Assembly: GCA_003663585.1 (NCBI GenBank)
Contig: QMTU01000002.1
Coordinates: 1-25,717, forward strand
Source of the DNA: Thermoplasmata archaeon
Lineage (GTDB): Archaea; Thermoplasmatota; B47-G6
Reading direction: 5' to 3'
DNA length: 25,717 nt
Shown: piece by piece, positions 1-7,219 of the stretch
Layout of the letters: every line of letters starts with the position of its first letter
How positions within the stretch are numbered: the first letter of the stretch is position 1
Program-made: the position numbers and the translations under genes
The notes under the pieces: model-generated
What the model saw: the letters and a program-made list of their open reading frames with translations, nothing else
Told to the model about the DNA's origin: nothing
The model's database searches: none

Positions 1-235
1 ATTCTGCTTCTACCTGAGGGCCAACCATATAGGTGTCTATGGGCGGAAAAACTATGTTATTGCATTTTGCGCACTTTAGCATCCAAAAAGTATCTCCTAG
101 TGGTATTGGCTTTGCATACAAAGAGTGTGAAACAGAAGAAAATCTACCAACCTGAACTGCAGATAATACCGTGCATCCGCATTTATCACAAGCAACTAAT
201 TCTTTTGCTTTTCTATTAACTGGCCTGTTGTACAT
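1..235 (-). CDS. Small zinc-ribbon protein, 3' end cut by window edge
   Basis: The reading frame starts at an ATG (233-235) behind a good ribosome binding site (AAAGGAG) and runs off the left edge, giving 78 visible residues. Two CxxC knuckles are visible, CDKC at residues 16-19 (followed by a third Cys at 21) and CAKC about 40 residues later, the spacing of a zinc ribbon. Its first 40 bases overlap the end of the SEC-C gene in another frame, so the two are probably translated together. Function is unknown; a structural zinc site with a nucleic-acid or protein-binding role is the usual reading for such phage proteins. The gene call is sound, the role is not known. Confidence 0.75.
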   Translation of the reverse strand, partial: MYNRPVNRKAKELVACDKCGCTVLSAVQVGRFSSVSHSLYAKPIPLGDTFWMLKCAKCNNIVFPPIDTYMVGPQVEAE

Positions 236-474
236 TGAGTATTCTCCTTTGTAGATCGCATACAGCAATATTTATACTTTCTGCCAGATCCACAGGGACA
301 AGGATCATTTCTAGATGGCTTCTTTAAAGAGGGTGACTCTGGTCTTTTATATCTGTTCTTAACCTGTGCTCTGTGCTGCCTAAGCTTTTCCTCCTTTGCT
401 CTTTTTGTCTTGGAGGAAGGACGTCCCTTTTCAAGCCTACGATTTCGCTGTCTGGTTCTTCGTCTCACTGACAT
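196..474 (-). CDS. Basic SEC-C motif protein
   Basis: 92 residues. The first 55 are very rich in Arg and Lys and lack hydrophobic stretches. They are followed by a SEC-C motif at residues 56-71 (NDPCPCGSGRKYKYCC), with zinc ligands C59, C61, C70 and C71. This motif occurs at the C-terminus of SecA and in many small stand-alone proteins, where it binds zinc and often mediates contact with proteins or nucleic acids. The basic arm suggests nucleic-acid binding (inference). Its ATG overlaps the TAA of the preceding gene as TAATG, a sign of coupled translation. The SEC-C assignment is firm; the role is not known. Confidence 0.85.
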   Translation of the reverse strand: MSVRRRTRQRNRRLEKGRPSSKTKRAKEEKLRQHRAQVKNRYKRPESPSLKKPSRNDPCPCGSGRKYKYCCMRSTKENTQCTTGQLIEKQKN

Positions 475-674
475 TAGTCATCTCCTTTAACACGCTTGGT
501 GTCATCCTGCGAGATGCCGGTTGGCTTTAGTTGTTCTTTGAGTTCCTCTGGGGCCTCTAGCTCAATGCCATACTCCTTTAGAACCTTAAGCAAAGTCTCG
601 GCCTCCTGAAGCTGAGTATCATCATCTAGCAGAACAAACTTTAGTTTGCCGTCTTTCGAATATACTTTTAACAT
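474..674 (-). CDS. Hypothetical 66-residue protein
   Basis: A small acidic protein of unknown function. It begins with a short beta-like stretch (MLKVYSKDGKLKFVLLDDD), followed by a charged helix rich in Glu and Leu and a polar tail. It has no cysteines, membrane segment or recognisable motif. An AGGAGGGTAAAG site lies just upstream of the ATG. The stop codon overlaps the start of the SEC-C gene, so the two are one translational unit. It is probably real because of the ribosome binding site, tight spacing and uniform strand. Confidence 0.7.
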   Translation of the reverse strand: MLKVYSKDGKLKFVLLDDDTQLQEAETLLKVLKEYGIELEAPEELKEQLKPTGISQDDTKRVKGDD

Positions 675-697
675 TTTCTTTACCCTCCTTTCTTAAT

Positions 698-1444
698 CTA
701 ATACCAGCATTTTCTCTTATATTTACATGAATCGCATTGCCTGGAGTCCCATGGCATTATGCCGTATATTGCATCGTTTTTAATTGATATGCTTACGTCT
801 TGGATCGCAGCAAGTGCGCGTTTTCTGTATGTCCTATCTATATTTACCTGTCTTAATGCACATGTTCCGGGTGGTAGGAGGATGTTAACATGAGATAATA
901 AGTCAACAGATCTGTTTAATGTTTTTTCGAGGGCTACTATTAGGAGTTTGGAGGCTAAGCTATTATGGAGGATTTGGGCTGTTGTTGGTCCTCCAATTGA
1001 TCTGACGATTATTCCTTCCTTTGGACTGGCAAGTAGTATGTCAATGTGTGGACGGAAGAGGATATTGTGAAGATAGAAGTTAAACTCCATATTAATAACT
1101 ATTGGTTCTAATGTTGCTTCTTGTATATAAATATCTCCCCAATACTTTTCTAACGTTTTCCAGCCGTTAGCAGTCTTACGAAGTAATTCGTCGCCAGCGT
1201 ATTTACCCGAGTCTAAGGCCTTTTGATACCAGTTTTTATCCCATCTGCTTCTTACTTGTTTATCTGTAATTAGCTTTCCTTTTTCTTGAAGCCATGAATA
1301 CATTTGGAAGATGGTCTTCCTGATACTATAGGTATAATCATCTTGTATTATATCGGCTGGCGAGGGAATCTCATTGGCCGCTTTTGCCAGCTTCCATTTT
1401 GCTCTACAATACTGAAATACATCTAGATCGAATGACGATATCAT
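698..1444 (-). CDS. Cas4/RecB-like PD-(D/E)XK family protein, catalytically degenerate
   Basis: 248 residues if started at the ATG at 1442-1444, which overlaps the TAA of the upstream FmdB-like gene as TAATG. A GTG five codons upstream is possible but has no better ribosome binding site. The layout is that of Cas4-type nucleases: one Cys near the N-terminus (C13, in FQYCRAKW) and a C-terminal cluster C237-x2-C240-x5-C246, the four ligands of an Fe-S cluster. The middle holds a GxxD-like strand (RPHIDILL, D135). Where active members have D/E-x-K after a hydrophobic strand, this protein has IIVRSIGG (residues 145-152), so the acidic residue and the Lys are both missing. It is probably a non-cleaving DNA-binding or partner protein of the active homologue at 5666-6538 (inference). 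Confidence 0.7.
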   Translation of the reverse strand: MISSFDLDVFQYCRAKWKLAKAANEIPSPADIIQDDYTYSIRKTIFQMYSWLQEKGKLITDKQVRSRWDKNWYQKALDSGKYAGDELLRKTANGWKTLEKYWGDIYIQEATLEPIVINMEFNFYLHNILFRPHIDILLASPKEGIIVRSIGGPTTAQILHNSLASKLLIVALEKTLNRSVDLLSHVNILLPPGTCALRQVNIDRTYRKRALAAIQDVSISIKNDAIYGIMPWDSRQCDSCKYKRKCWY

Positions 1445-1620
1445 TATACGACGTTCCACGAGCTCCAGTTTTGCTTCATTCTAGCAGACACGGAAGGAAC
1501 ACGTGTCGCCTGCTTGCCACACTTTGGGCATTTGGCCTTTTTCTGCTTGTTCTCGATCTTAAAATACACTACCTCAAATTTGTTTCCACAGCCCTTGCAT
1601 ACATAATCGTAGATTGGCAT
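1444..1620 (-). CDS. FmdB-type zinc-ribbon protein
   Basis: 58 residues, short enough to be missed by simple gene finders. The ATG at 1618-1620 follows a strong AGGAGG. The N-terminus MPIYDYVCKGCGNKFEVV matches the FmdB/CxxC-CxxC-SSSS zinc-ribbon signature (usually MPIYEYxCxxCGxxFE), with the second knuckle CPKCG at residues 31-35 and a Ser/Val-containing stretch after it. Members are putative regulatory or structural zinc proteins of unknown detailed function. The TAA overlaps the ATG of the Cas4-like gene as TAATG, suggesting linked expression. Confidence 0.88.
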   Translation of the reverse strand: MPIYDYVCKGCGNKFEVVYFKIENKQKKAKCPKCGKQATRVPSVSARMKQNWSSWNVV

Positions 1621-1638
1621 GTGGTCCTCCTTTTTTTT

Positions 1639-1839
1639 CTACTGGTTCCGTGTCTTATTAAGCAGAGAAGAGTGCAAATTATGTATTTGTTCTTTTGTTA
1701 GACCAAGTGCTTTTGATTTGCATTGCGAACAATATATCCATTCCTTAGTAAAGTCAAACAGCGGATTTTCCATGTTGTACCATACCTTAGTAATCTTCTT
1801 ACAGTTATTGTTTGTGCACCGGAAGTATCTCACTGGCAT
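1639..1839 (-). CDS. Small zinc-binding protein
   Basis: 66 residues with two Cys pairs, C8-x4-C13 (RCTNNNCKK) and CSQC around residues 37-40, separated by an aromatic-rich segment. This pattern fits a zinc ribbon. The C-terminal part is a polar helix. The ATG follows GGGAGATAAATATA, an acceptable ribosome binding site, and the first 35 bases overlap the end of the preceding gene in another frame. It is one of several zinc ribbons in this part of the window; function is unknown. Confidence 0.72.
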   Translation of the reverse strand: MPVRYFRCTNNNCKKITKVWYNMENPLFDFTKEWIYCSQCKSKALGLTKEQIHNLHSSLLNKTRNQ

Positions 1840-2047
1840 TATATTTATCTCCCTCCGCTGTTTCTGTTTGTGCTGTTTCTTTTTCTATTACTTCGCTTAC
1901 ACAAAGCTCTGTGCTATATAGCGCATCTAGGGCCATTCTAAGCCGAGTCTCATATAAATCATCCTGTCTAACAACAATACCTTTTCTCTTTAGTATTTGG
2001 CCGGTGTTTAAGTCTATCACTTCCATAATAATACGCGTTGCTTTCAA
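1805..2047 (-). CDS. Hypothetical 80-residue protein, probable TTG start
   Basis: The open frame extends to an ATG at 2110, but that start has no ribosome binding site. GGAGG lies nine bases before a TTG at 2045-2047, giving a protein that begins (M)KATRIIMEVIDLNTG. The ATG at 2024-2026 (MEVIDLNT) is a further alternative. The predicted product has an N-terminal beta-like part with a basic patch (LKRKGIVV), a helix, and an acidic Thr/Glu tail. Family and function are unknown. A weak promoter-like sequence lies just upstream at 2068-2096. Confidence 0.6.
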   Translation of the reverse strand: MKATRIIMEVIDLNTGQILKRKGIVVRQDDLYETRLRMALDALYSTELCVSEVIEKETAQTETAEGDKYNASEILPVHKQ

Positions 2048-2067
2048 TTCAAAAATCCTCCATTTAC

Positions 2068-2096
2068 TATATAGCACTTTTTCGTATATTTTACAA
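2068..2096 (-). promoter_or_regulatory. Possible sigma70-like promoter
   Basis: On the minus strand TTGTAA (2091-2096) and TATATA (2068-2073) are separated by 17 bases, with the GGAGG of the next gene downstream. Each box matches only four of six consensus bases, so this is a weak candidate. It sits in one of the few short intergenic gaps, between the membrane protein gene and the 80-residue gene. Confidence 0.3.
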
Positions 2097-2113
2097 ATAC
2101 ATAATAACACATT

Positions 2114-3106
2114 TTACAGCGTAGTTCCAATGCTTATACTAACACCAAATCCTCCGTCATAAAATCCGCCTAATCCAATCCATAAATCATTCATAATCGG
2201 TAGATATCGACCAAGATTATATCTTGCTGGTTCTACTAGTAAGTATGGGTTTTTATTTGTGTTTATGCCAACTGCTATCCTGATAAATCTCCAGTCATTA
2301 TCACTTTTAGTGCGCCCATAGGCGCACACACTAAACCCAAGAGACGTACCAGGTCGATATAGATCTTTCTCAGAGAGAGAAAAATTGTTATCAAAGTTGA
2401 GATCAAGATGGGGAGCCCACCAGTAAAACCTTTTCTCGGTAGAGATGTTTTCTTTGAACTCAGAAGAGACTACCTTCAGCTTAAATTCTTTATTAATTAA
2501 TTCTGGACGGCTTTTATTTACCAGGCTTATTGTATGATAGAACACAAGATGGCCATTCTCCTTCTCCTGTTCCCCAACAATTGTCTTAACTTTTACGTCT
2601 ACATCGTCATATCGAATCGTCCAGGGTTTTTCTCTGCTGGCATCAAACTCTACCGAAGCATGAGGCATACTACCAATTTTTACATCTTTCACTTGAATAC
2701 TAGCAGTATACCCGTGTATATCACATAGCTTACATTCTTCTGGTTGTTGTCCGGGATCATGGTCAATACTGTCATCTGAACCTTGATCCGAGTTTATTCC
2801 GCCCTCAATGCTTGCTACGGTTTCACCGACCGCACGTAGTCTTGCATCTAGTTTGGATAAATCTCCCTTAATCTTGCCAAGATCTACACCGATTGTTGTG
2901 GCTATTTGGTTTAGTTCTGCCTTTGTAACCATCTCACTCTGGGCTCGGGCTAACGTATCGGATAGTTGCTTGTATGCGATATTGCTTTTCTCCACCTGAG
3001 CTTGTAGATCCATAAACGCGCGGTATCCAAAGAAAACAGTCGCTCCTATGATCAAAATGTAGACAATATCTTTGGCGCTAAATTTCCAGAAATCTTTAAG
3101 TTTCAT
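2114..3106 (-). CDS. Membrane-anchored coiled-coil protein
   Basis: 330 residues. A short basic N-terminus precedes a single hydrophobic segment at about residues 14-30 (IVYILIIGATVFFGYRA), with no cleavage site, so it is probably a signal anchor. Residues about 32-100 are heptad-like and predict a coiled coil, followed by an acidic Gly/Asp/Ser linker with a CKLC pair. The C-terminal 200 residues are beta-rich and end in a glycine-rich alternating stretch (GLGGFYDGGFGVSISIG) resembling phage envelope-associated proteins. The role is unknown; host envelope interaction or membrane tethering of replication is possible. The gene lies directly downstream of the primase-helicase gene, only 28 bases away. 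Confidence 0.72.
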   Translation of the reverse strand: MKLKDFWKFSAKDIVYILIIGATVFFGYRAFMDLQAQVEKSNIAYKQLSDTLARAQSEMVTKAELNQIATTIGVDLGKIKGDLSKLDARLRAVGETVASIEGGINSDQGSDDSIDHDPGQQPEECKLCDIHGYTASIQVKDVKIGSMPHASVEFDASREKPWTIRYDDVDVKVKTIVGEQEKENGHLVFYHTISLVNKSRPELINKEFKLKVVSSEFKENISTEKRFYWWAPHLDLNFDNNFSLSEKDLYRPGTSLGFSVCAYGRTKSDNDWRFIRIAVGINTNKNPYLLVEPARYNLGRYLPIMNDLWIGLGGFYDGGFGVSISIGTTL

Positions 3107-3134
3107 CTATCTGCTCCAGTGTTATTAATGATTG

Positions 3135-5603
3135 TTATGGCATGGAGGCCTCGTCTCCGTCTGTATCAGTAAAGACCTCTTTTCGTGGACCGGGAACGGC
3201 TTCTGTCCTACGCATTTGTTTCATTGACTGAATTCTATTCTTCATGTCCATCTCTGCTACTTGAGTGGGAATTCTCCTAAAGATTCCGCTCGCAGGGAAG
3301 AAGTCAAGAAACAACCGTCCCTTGAAGTCTGTGATCTTGTTCTTTCCGATTCCAAGGCGTATTCTTGGTAGAATCTCTCCTTCGTGTTCGTGTACACAAA
3401 CAGCCATTCCGCCGCGTTCATGTAGATCGTTGTATAAGTGAGCAATAAAACTAGCATCATATATGACGGCTCTAGTTTCCGCAATATTATTGTTGTTTGG
3501 AATTGTTCCTGATGGTAGTTTGGTATACTCTACGCTTGCGATGATTGGCACATGTAGCCTGGTGGCTGTGTCTTTCATGCGATTAGATAGCGTCTTGAAT
3601 CTCATTCTTGGCTCCATGTTGCTAAAATCAGGTGTCTTATGGAGGTTATCTAAAATATAAACTATCCGTCTTTTCGGGTATTTACGCTGATAGTATTTGA
3701 TGAGACCTTCACCAAATGCAAAACTCGTACCGTCATTGGCGTCTTTTAGGATAATTCTGCCGTTTCGGATAAGTCTTATGAGCTCTTCGTAGCCCATTCT
3801 GCGTCTCTCGATAATTGCTTCGCCCTGTTCGTCGTGCTTAAGATAATAATTGGGATTTCTTACCTGGTTGATAGTTAGATCTGTATTACCGTAGGATTGA
3901 CATACGAATCGTGGTAATAGCTGCTCTTTACTATCATCAATTGTGTGATATATAACGCAGACATTATTTCGGTCATCGCGTGCGAGTTCGTGTGCTAACT
4001 GTACCAACATGCTACTTTTACCCGCATTTGCGGCTCCACCCCAACACATAAATACGTCCTCTCGCCAATTGCCATTGAGTTGCTCTCCTAGTCCACCTAA
4101 TCCAAGCTCAGATAAATGAAATCCAGCAAACTCACCAGTAAGAGATTCCTCATATGTTTTAGTTTCCTCTACCCACGTAATAAATCCCTCTAGCGAGAAG
4201 GTGTTTTCGTCGTATTTCTCTTCGATTTGTTCTATTTTACCTACTGCTTCGTACAGTAAGGTCTTAGCGTCGTCTGGGCTTTGCCTAATTGCAGAGACCA
4301 TCTGATCTACTACAAGTTCTTTCTCCCTAGCCTTGAGTCTCTCGTGTTCGTTTTGTAGACGTTCTAGCTCGGCTTTAATTGTCTTTTTGTCAATTCCGGT
4401 GAATTTTGCTAAGACTCCACATAGCTTGTCCTGGGCAATGTAGCTTGGCTCGTTTACTATTAGCGGAATCATTACCTTGCATACTTCTTCGTCGTCGTAT
4501 TCGTCACTATACTGATTTAATCTCCACTCAAATGCACTCCATCTTTTGAGTCCCAGGAATGCATCAAGGCCTTTTTCTCTAATAAAATCGTCAGGATCCA
4601 TGCCGTCTGGCAAATTAATTACTTCTATCTGCATGTCTCGCTGATTGGAAAAGAATTTATCCAGCAGCTGAGCGGTTTTCTGTTTTCCGGCTTCATCTGC
4701 ATCCAGCACCAATACTATCTGATAAAGACCAAGGCTCTTTAGCAGGTCTACATGCTTTTCCGTGAATGCTGTGCCCCCAATGGCGCAACAGTTCATAAGT
4801 CCTGCCTGCTGAGCAGTGATAACATCAGCATATCCTTCAAAAATATACAAGGGTGGAGTATACTTTAGGGCAGTATGGATTTCGTATAGTCGTCTGGCTT
4901 TTTGGTAAATATTGCATCTTAGACCGGTTGTCTTCTGGTTTGTATACTTGGGGCCATTTCCGTCGTATGCAAGGTTTCTAGCGGCAAACCCCACTGGCCG
5001 ACCACGCTCATCTCTAATTGTAAAAACCATGTTGTTTTCGTTAAAGATATCGGGTCGACCAAGGTCTATCTCGTCCTGAAATCTCGCTTCGTACCCCATT
5101 GCCTTGAGTGCTTCACGAAATTCTTTATACACTACAGTGCCAACAGAGGTAATATCCTTACTCCAGCCGCGTCGTCTAATCTCCTTATTTACCTTTGTAT
5201 AGTCACCGAAGTTCTTGGCGGCTATTAGTTTTGCTGCGTCATTGTAGGCACGATATGTTTGATGTCGATAAACCTCTTCCTCTGTCATCTCCTCTAGCTC
5301 TACTTCTACGCCAAACATAGATGCTAAATACATAACATTTTCTTCTATAAAGGCACTACCAATAATTGGCTTATCCTCTAGCCAGTGAGCAGCCTGGAAA
5401 ATATCACACGTCACACCACAAGCGTGGCAGTATGCATTCTCGGGATTTTGTCCGCAGGACATAGAAGGATTATTGTCTTCGTGTCTTGGGTTCAGACAAG
5501 AGAAGTTCTTAGAGGTATCGATACCAAACTCTGCCAAGTATTGGCGTAAAAATCCACGTAGGTTTTTCATAACTTCTTCTAGATTTGCAATCTTGGAATG
5601 CAT
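3135..5603 (-). CDS. Bifunctional DNA primase-helicase (T7 gp4/Twinkle type)
   Basis: 822 residues. It unwinds DNA at the phage fork and lays primers. The N-terminus has a DnaG-like zinc finger (C36, H41, C59, C62). A Toprim domain follows, with the acidic residue in FEGYAD (255-260) and the DAD metal site (301-303), then the typical PDGMDPDDF stretch at 332-340. The C-terminal RecA-fold helicase has Walker A GGAANAGKSS (522-531) and Walker B IVYILDN (647-653). The linker (410-440) is a charged helix. The ATG follows TAGGAGAAAGTAG. A strong hairpin lies directly upstream (5623-5649). It probably works with the DnaE-type polymerase encoded upstream in the same direction. Confidence 0.95.
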   Translation of the reverse strand: MHSKIANLEEVMKNLRGFLRQYLAEFGIDTSKNFSCLNPRHEDNNPSMSCGQNPENAYCHACGVTCDIFQAAHWLEDKPIIGSAFIEENVMYLASMFGVEVELEEMTEEEVYRHQTYRAYNDAAKLIAAKNFGDYTKVNKEIRRRGWSKDITSVGTVVYKEFREALKAMGYEARFQDEIDLGRPDIFNENNMVFTIRDERGRPVGFAARNLAYDGNGPKYTNQKTTGLRCNIYQKARRLYEIHTALKYTPPLYIFEGYADVITAQQAGLMNCCAIGGTAFTEKHVDLLKSLGLYQIVLVLDADEAGKQKTAQLLDKFFSNQRDMQIEVINLPDGMDPDDFIREKGLDAFLGLKRWSAFEWRLNQYSDEYDDEEVCKVMIPLIVNEPSYIAQDKLCGVLAKFTGIDKKTIKAELERLQNEHERLKAREKELVVDQMVSAIRQSPDDAKTLLYEAVGKIEQIEEKYDENTFSLEGFITWVEETKTYEESLTGEFAGFHLSELGLGGLGEQLNGNWREDVFMCWGGAANAGKSSMLVQLAHELARDDRNNVCVIYHTIDDSKEQLLPRFVCQSYGNTDLTINQVRNPNYYLKHDEQGEAIIERRRMGYEELIRLIRNGRIILKDANDGTSFAFGEGLIKYYQRKYPKRRIVYILDNLHKTPDFSNMEPRMRFKTLSNRMKDTATRLHVPIIASVEYTKLPSGTIPNNNNIAETRAVIYDASFIAHLYNDLHERGGMAVCVHEHEGEILPRIRLGIGKNKITDFKGRLFLDFFPASGIFRRIPTQVAEMDMKNRIQSMKQMRRTEAVPGPRKEVFTDTDGDEASMP

Positions 5604-5622
5604 CTACTTTCTCCTACTAGTA

Positions 5623-5649
5623 GAAAACCTGGCCTCAAGCCAGGTTTTC
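5623..5649 (-). terminator. Hairpin, possible terminator or attenuator
   Basis: A perfect 11-bp inverted repeat (GAAAACCTGGC / GCCAGGTTTTC) with a 5-base loop lies between the Cas4-like nuclease gene and the primase-helicase gene. Read on the minus strand it ends in TTTT followed by C, so the T tract is short. It could be a weak, leaky intrinsic terminator that lowers expression of the primase-helicase, or an RNA-processing or stabilising hairpin. The A-rich front arm makes it look bidirectional. Confidence 0.55.
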
Positions 5650-5665
5650 GTTTATGATACTTTAC

Positions 5666-6538
5666 CTATACCCAACAGATATCTTTATAGTTGCAATATC
5701 TACACTGCCAATCCCCTGGTCTTTCGGATTCACCCTTTTTTCTAAACTTCTCATACTTGCTTTTACTGATTTCGCCCGTCTGGTGCAGAAACTCAATCTT
5801 TCCATCTGAATAATATAGCTCGTAGTCTGGTGCCGGGGTAATATTTTTATCTAGATATTGTTTAAGCTCGGTAAACCTGCCATAAATGTCATCTACCGTA
5901 AACAGCTTTATTTCCTCGCCGTCAATCAGTCCAACTTTCACTGTCTTACCATCTTCTTCTGTTGTCTGAACGGAAATATCAAACTGGCCCTCTTGACCAT
6001 CTCCGCGATCGATGTAGTACATCTTGAAATATGCCAGCCTGCTCATGAACTCAGAAGTATATACAAGGGTTTGAAGAAGATGATTAACTTTTGGTCGGCC
6101 TATTCTTCTTGAATTACCAAAAACTTCGGCGTCTGCTCTATAGCCATAGATAGACTTGCACTCAACGCCAAACAATGTACCTGTGTCAGGTTCTCTTAGT
6201 ACTACGTCTATCTCTCCACGAATATTAAAATCCCTATTCTCAAACCTCACAGCCCTATCAACAAAGATGCCCATTCTTTTCCAATCTTCAACAAGCATAT
6301 CCTCTGCGGCCTTTCCAAGCTCCGCAATGGTCTGAGAACGATCATCTCTCTTTCGTCTGTCCTGGCTGGTGCACCTAAAGTAAGCAGCCCGAATACATCC
6401 ACCAAGTACCTTTTTCTGACCGTTCTCGTCCTGGATTACGACAGAGGCTTCTGATGGATAGAAGCTGTGAGGTGCGTGACCTCTAAACTTACCTCGACAT
6501 CTAAATTCTCTTGTTGCTCGTACTAGATCAAACGACAT
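5666..6538 (-). CDS. Cas4/RecB-like PD-(D/E)XK nuclease
   Basis: 290 residues with an intact active site: D111 in IRGEIDVVL, then E126 and K128 in GVECKS, then the QxxxY motif Q156/Y160 in HLLQTLVYT. A C-terminal cluster C279-x2-C282-x5-C288, together with an upstream Cys (C48 or C56), is expected to bind an Fe-S cluster. Phage enzymes of this type are exonucleases acting in replication or recombination, often encoded next to primase-helicase genes as here; no cas1, cas2 or CRISPR array is seen. A good ribosome binding site (AGGAGTAATATTAT) precedes the ATG. It ends shortly before the 5623-5649 hairpin. Confidence 0.88.
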   Translation of the reverse strand: MSFDLVRATREFRCRGKFRGHAPHSFYPSEASVVIQDENGQKKVLGGCIRAAYFRCTSQDRRKRDDRSQTIAELGKAAEDMLVEDWKRMGIFVDRAVRFENRDFNIRGEIDVVLREPDTGTLFGVECKSIYGYRADAEVFGNSRRIGRPKVNHLLQTLVYTSEFMSRLAYFKMYYIDRGDGQEGQFDISVQTTEEDGKTVKVGLIDGEEIKLFTVDDIYGRFTELKQYLDKNITPAPDYELYYSDGKIEFLHQTGEISKSKYEKFRKKGESERPGDWQCRYCNYKDICWV

Positions 6539-6544
6539 ATAATA

Positions 6545-7219
6545 TTACTCCTTATCGGCACCAGGCGGATTGCAGAACTCGCAATCTGACCTACCACAGT
6601 AATGGCATTCTGGGTGTGTATTTTCCTCTTGTTCTAACACTGCTTGTTCAGCTTCTACTTTTAGCTTCTCGATTGCACTATTAAGTGCCTCTTCCTTATT
6701 AAATTCGGGCAGATCCTTCATGTAGTTGGTTCGTAGATCGTCAGCCGCAGCACCCCTGGTTGCAGGGTTAACTAGCATCTGTACATAGAATTCTTTTACA
6801 TCTGCGCCAGATAGCTTTCTGCCTTGGATCTCCTTTTCTTCAAACTCAAAAGACAGGACTCTTTCCAGCACTTCGCCATAATACTTATCTTCTCCGCCCT
6901 GTTCCTTTAGCTGCTCAATATGCTTATGTAGGGCCTCTTCACGAGGTTTTACGACATATGTGTCCCATGCATTGCTCCAGTCTTCTTCTGTAAAAACCTT
7001 CTTGTCTTTTAGAAGAAGAGAAAGCAAAACGCCCATTGTGGTATCAAGGCGCTCTAGGATGTTTTCCAGGGCAGACTGTGCTTGAGCTAGACGGCCAACT
7101 GTATTCATGAGCGACTCTGTGATGGTTTTCGTTTCCATCATCGCAGTCAAAGCAGCCTGCTGTGTAATTTTCTTACCCTTTTGTGCCTGTTGAACAGCTA
7201 AATCGATTCCTGTTTTCAT
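6545..7219 (-). CDS. Coiled-coil protein with C-terminal zinc knuckle
   Basis: 224 residues, mostly helical. Residues about 20-75 and 175-205 look like coiled coil; the C-terminal 20 residues hold C-x2-C-x4-C-x2-C (CHYCGRSDCEFC), a compact zinc knuckle. No enzymatic motif is visible. Its ATG overlaps the TGA of the metallophosphoesterase gene as ATGA, and the Cas4-like nuclease gene begins six bases after it, so it sits in the middle of the replication operon. A scaffold or accessory role in the replisome or with the nucleases is a guess from position only. Confidence 0.75.
   Translation of the reverse strand: MKTGIDLAVQQAQKGKKITQQAALTAMMETKTITESLMNTVGRLAQAQSALENILERLDTTMGVLLSLLLKDKKVFTEEDWSNAWDTYVVKPREEALHKHIEQLKEQGGEDKYYGEVLERVLSFEFEEKEIQGRKLSGADVKEFYVQMLVNPATRGAAADDLRTNYMKDLPEFNKEEALNSAIEKLKVEAEQAVLEQEENTHPECHYCGRSDCEFCNPPGADKE

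Noticed and set aside
1384..2162. Plus-strand reading frames in the left zinc-ribbon region
   Set aside because: They lack ribosome binding sites, overlap well-supported minus-strand genes and give low-complexity hydrophobic translations typical of antisense frames.
5666..6538. Cas4-like nuclease as a sign of a CRISPR-Cas locus
   Set aside because: No Cas1, Cas2 or effector gene and no repeat-spacer array is visible anywhere; the position beside the primase-helicase gene fits a phage replication nuclease.
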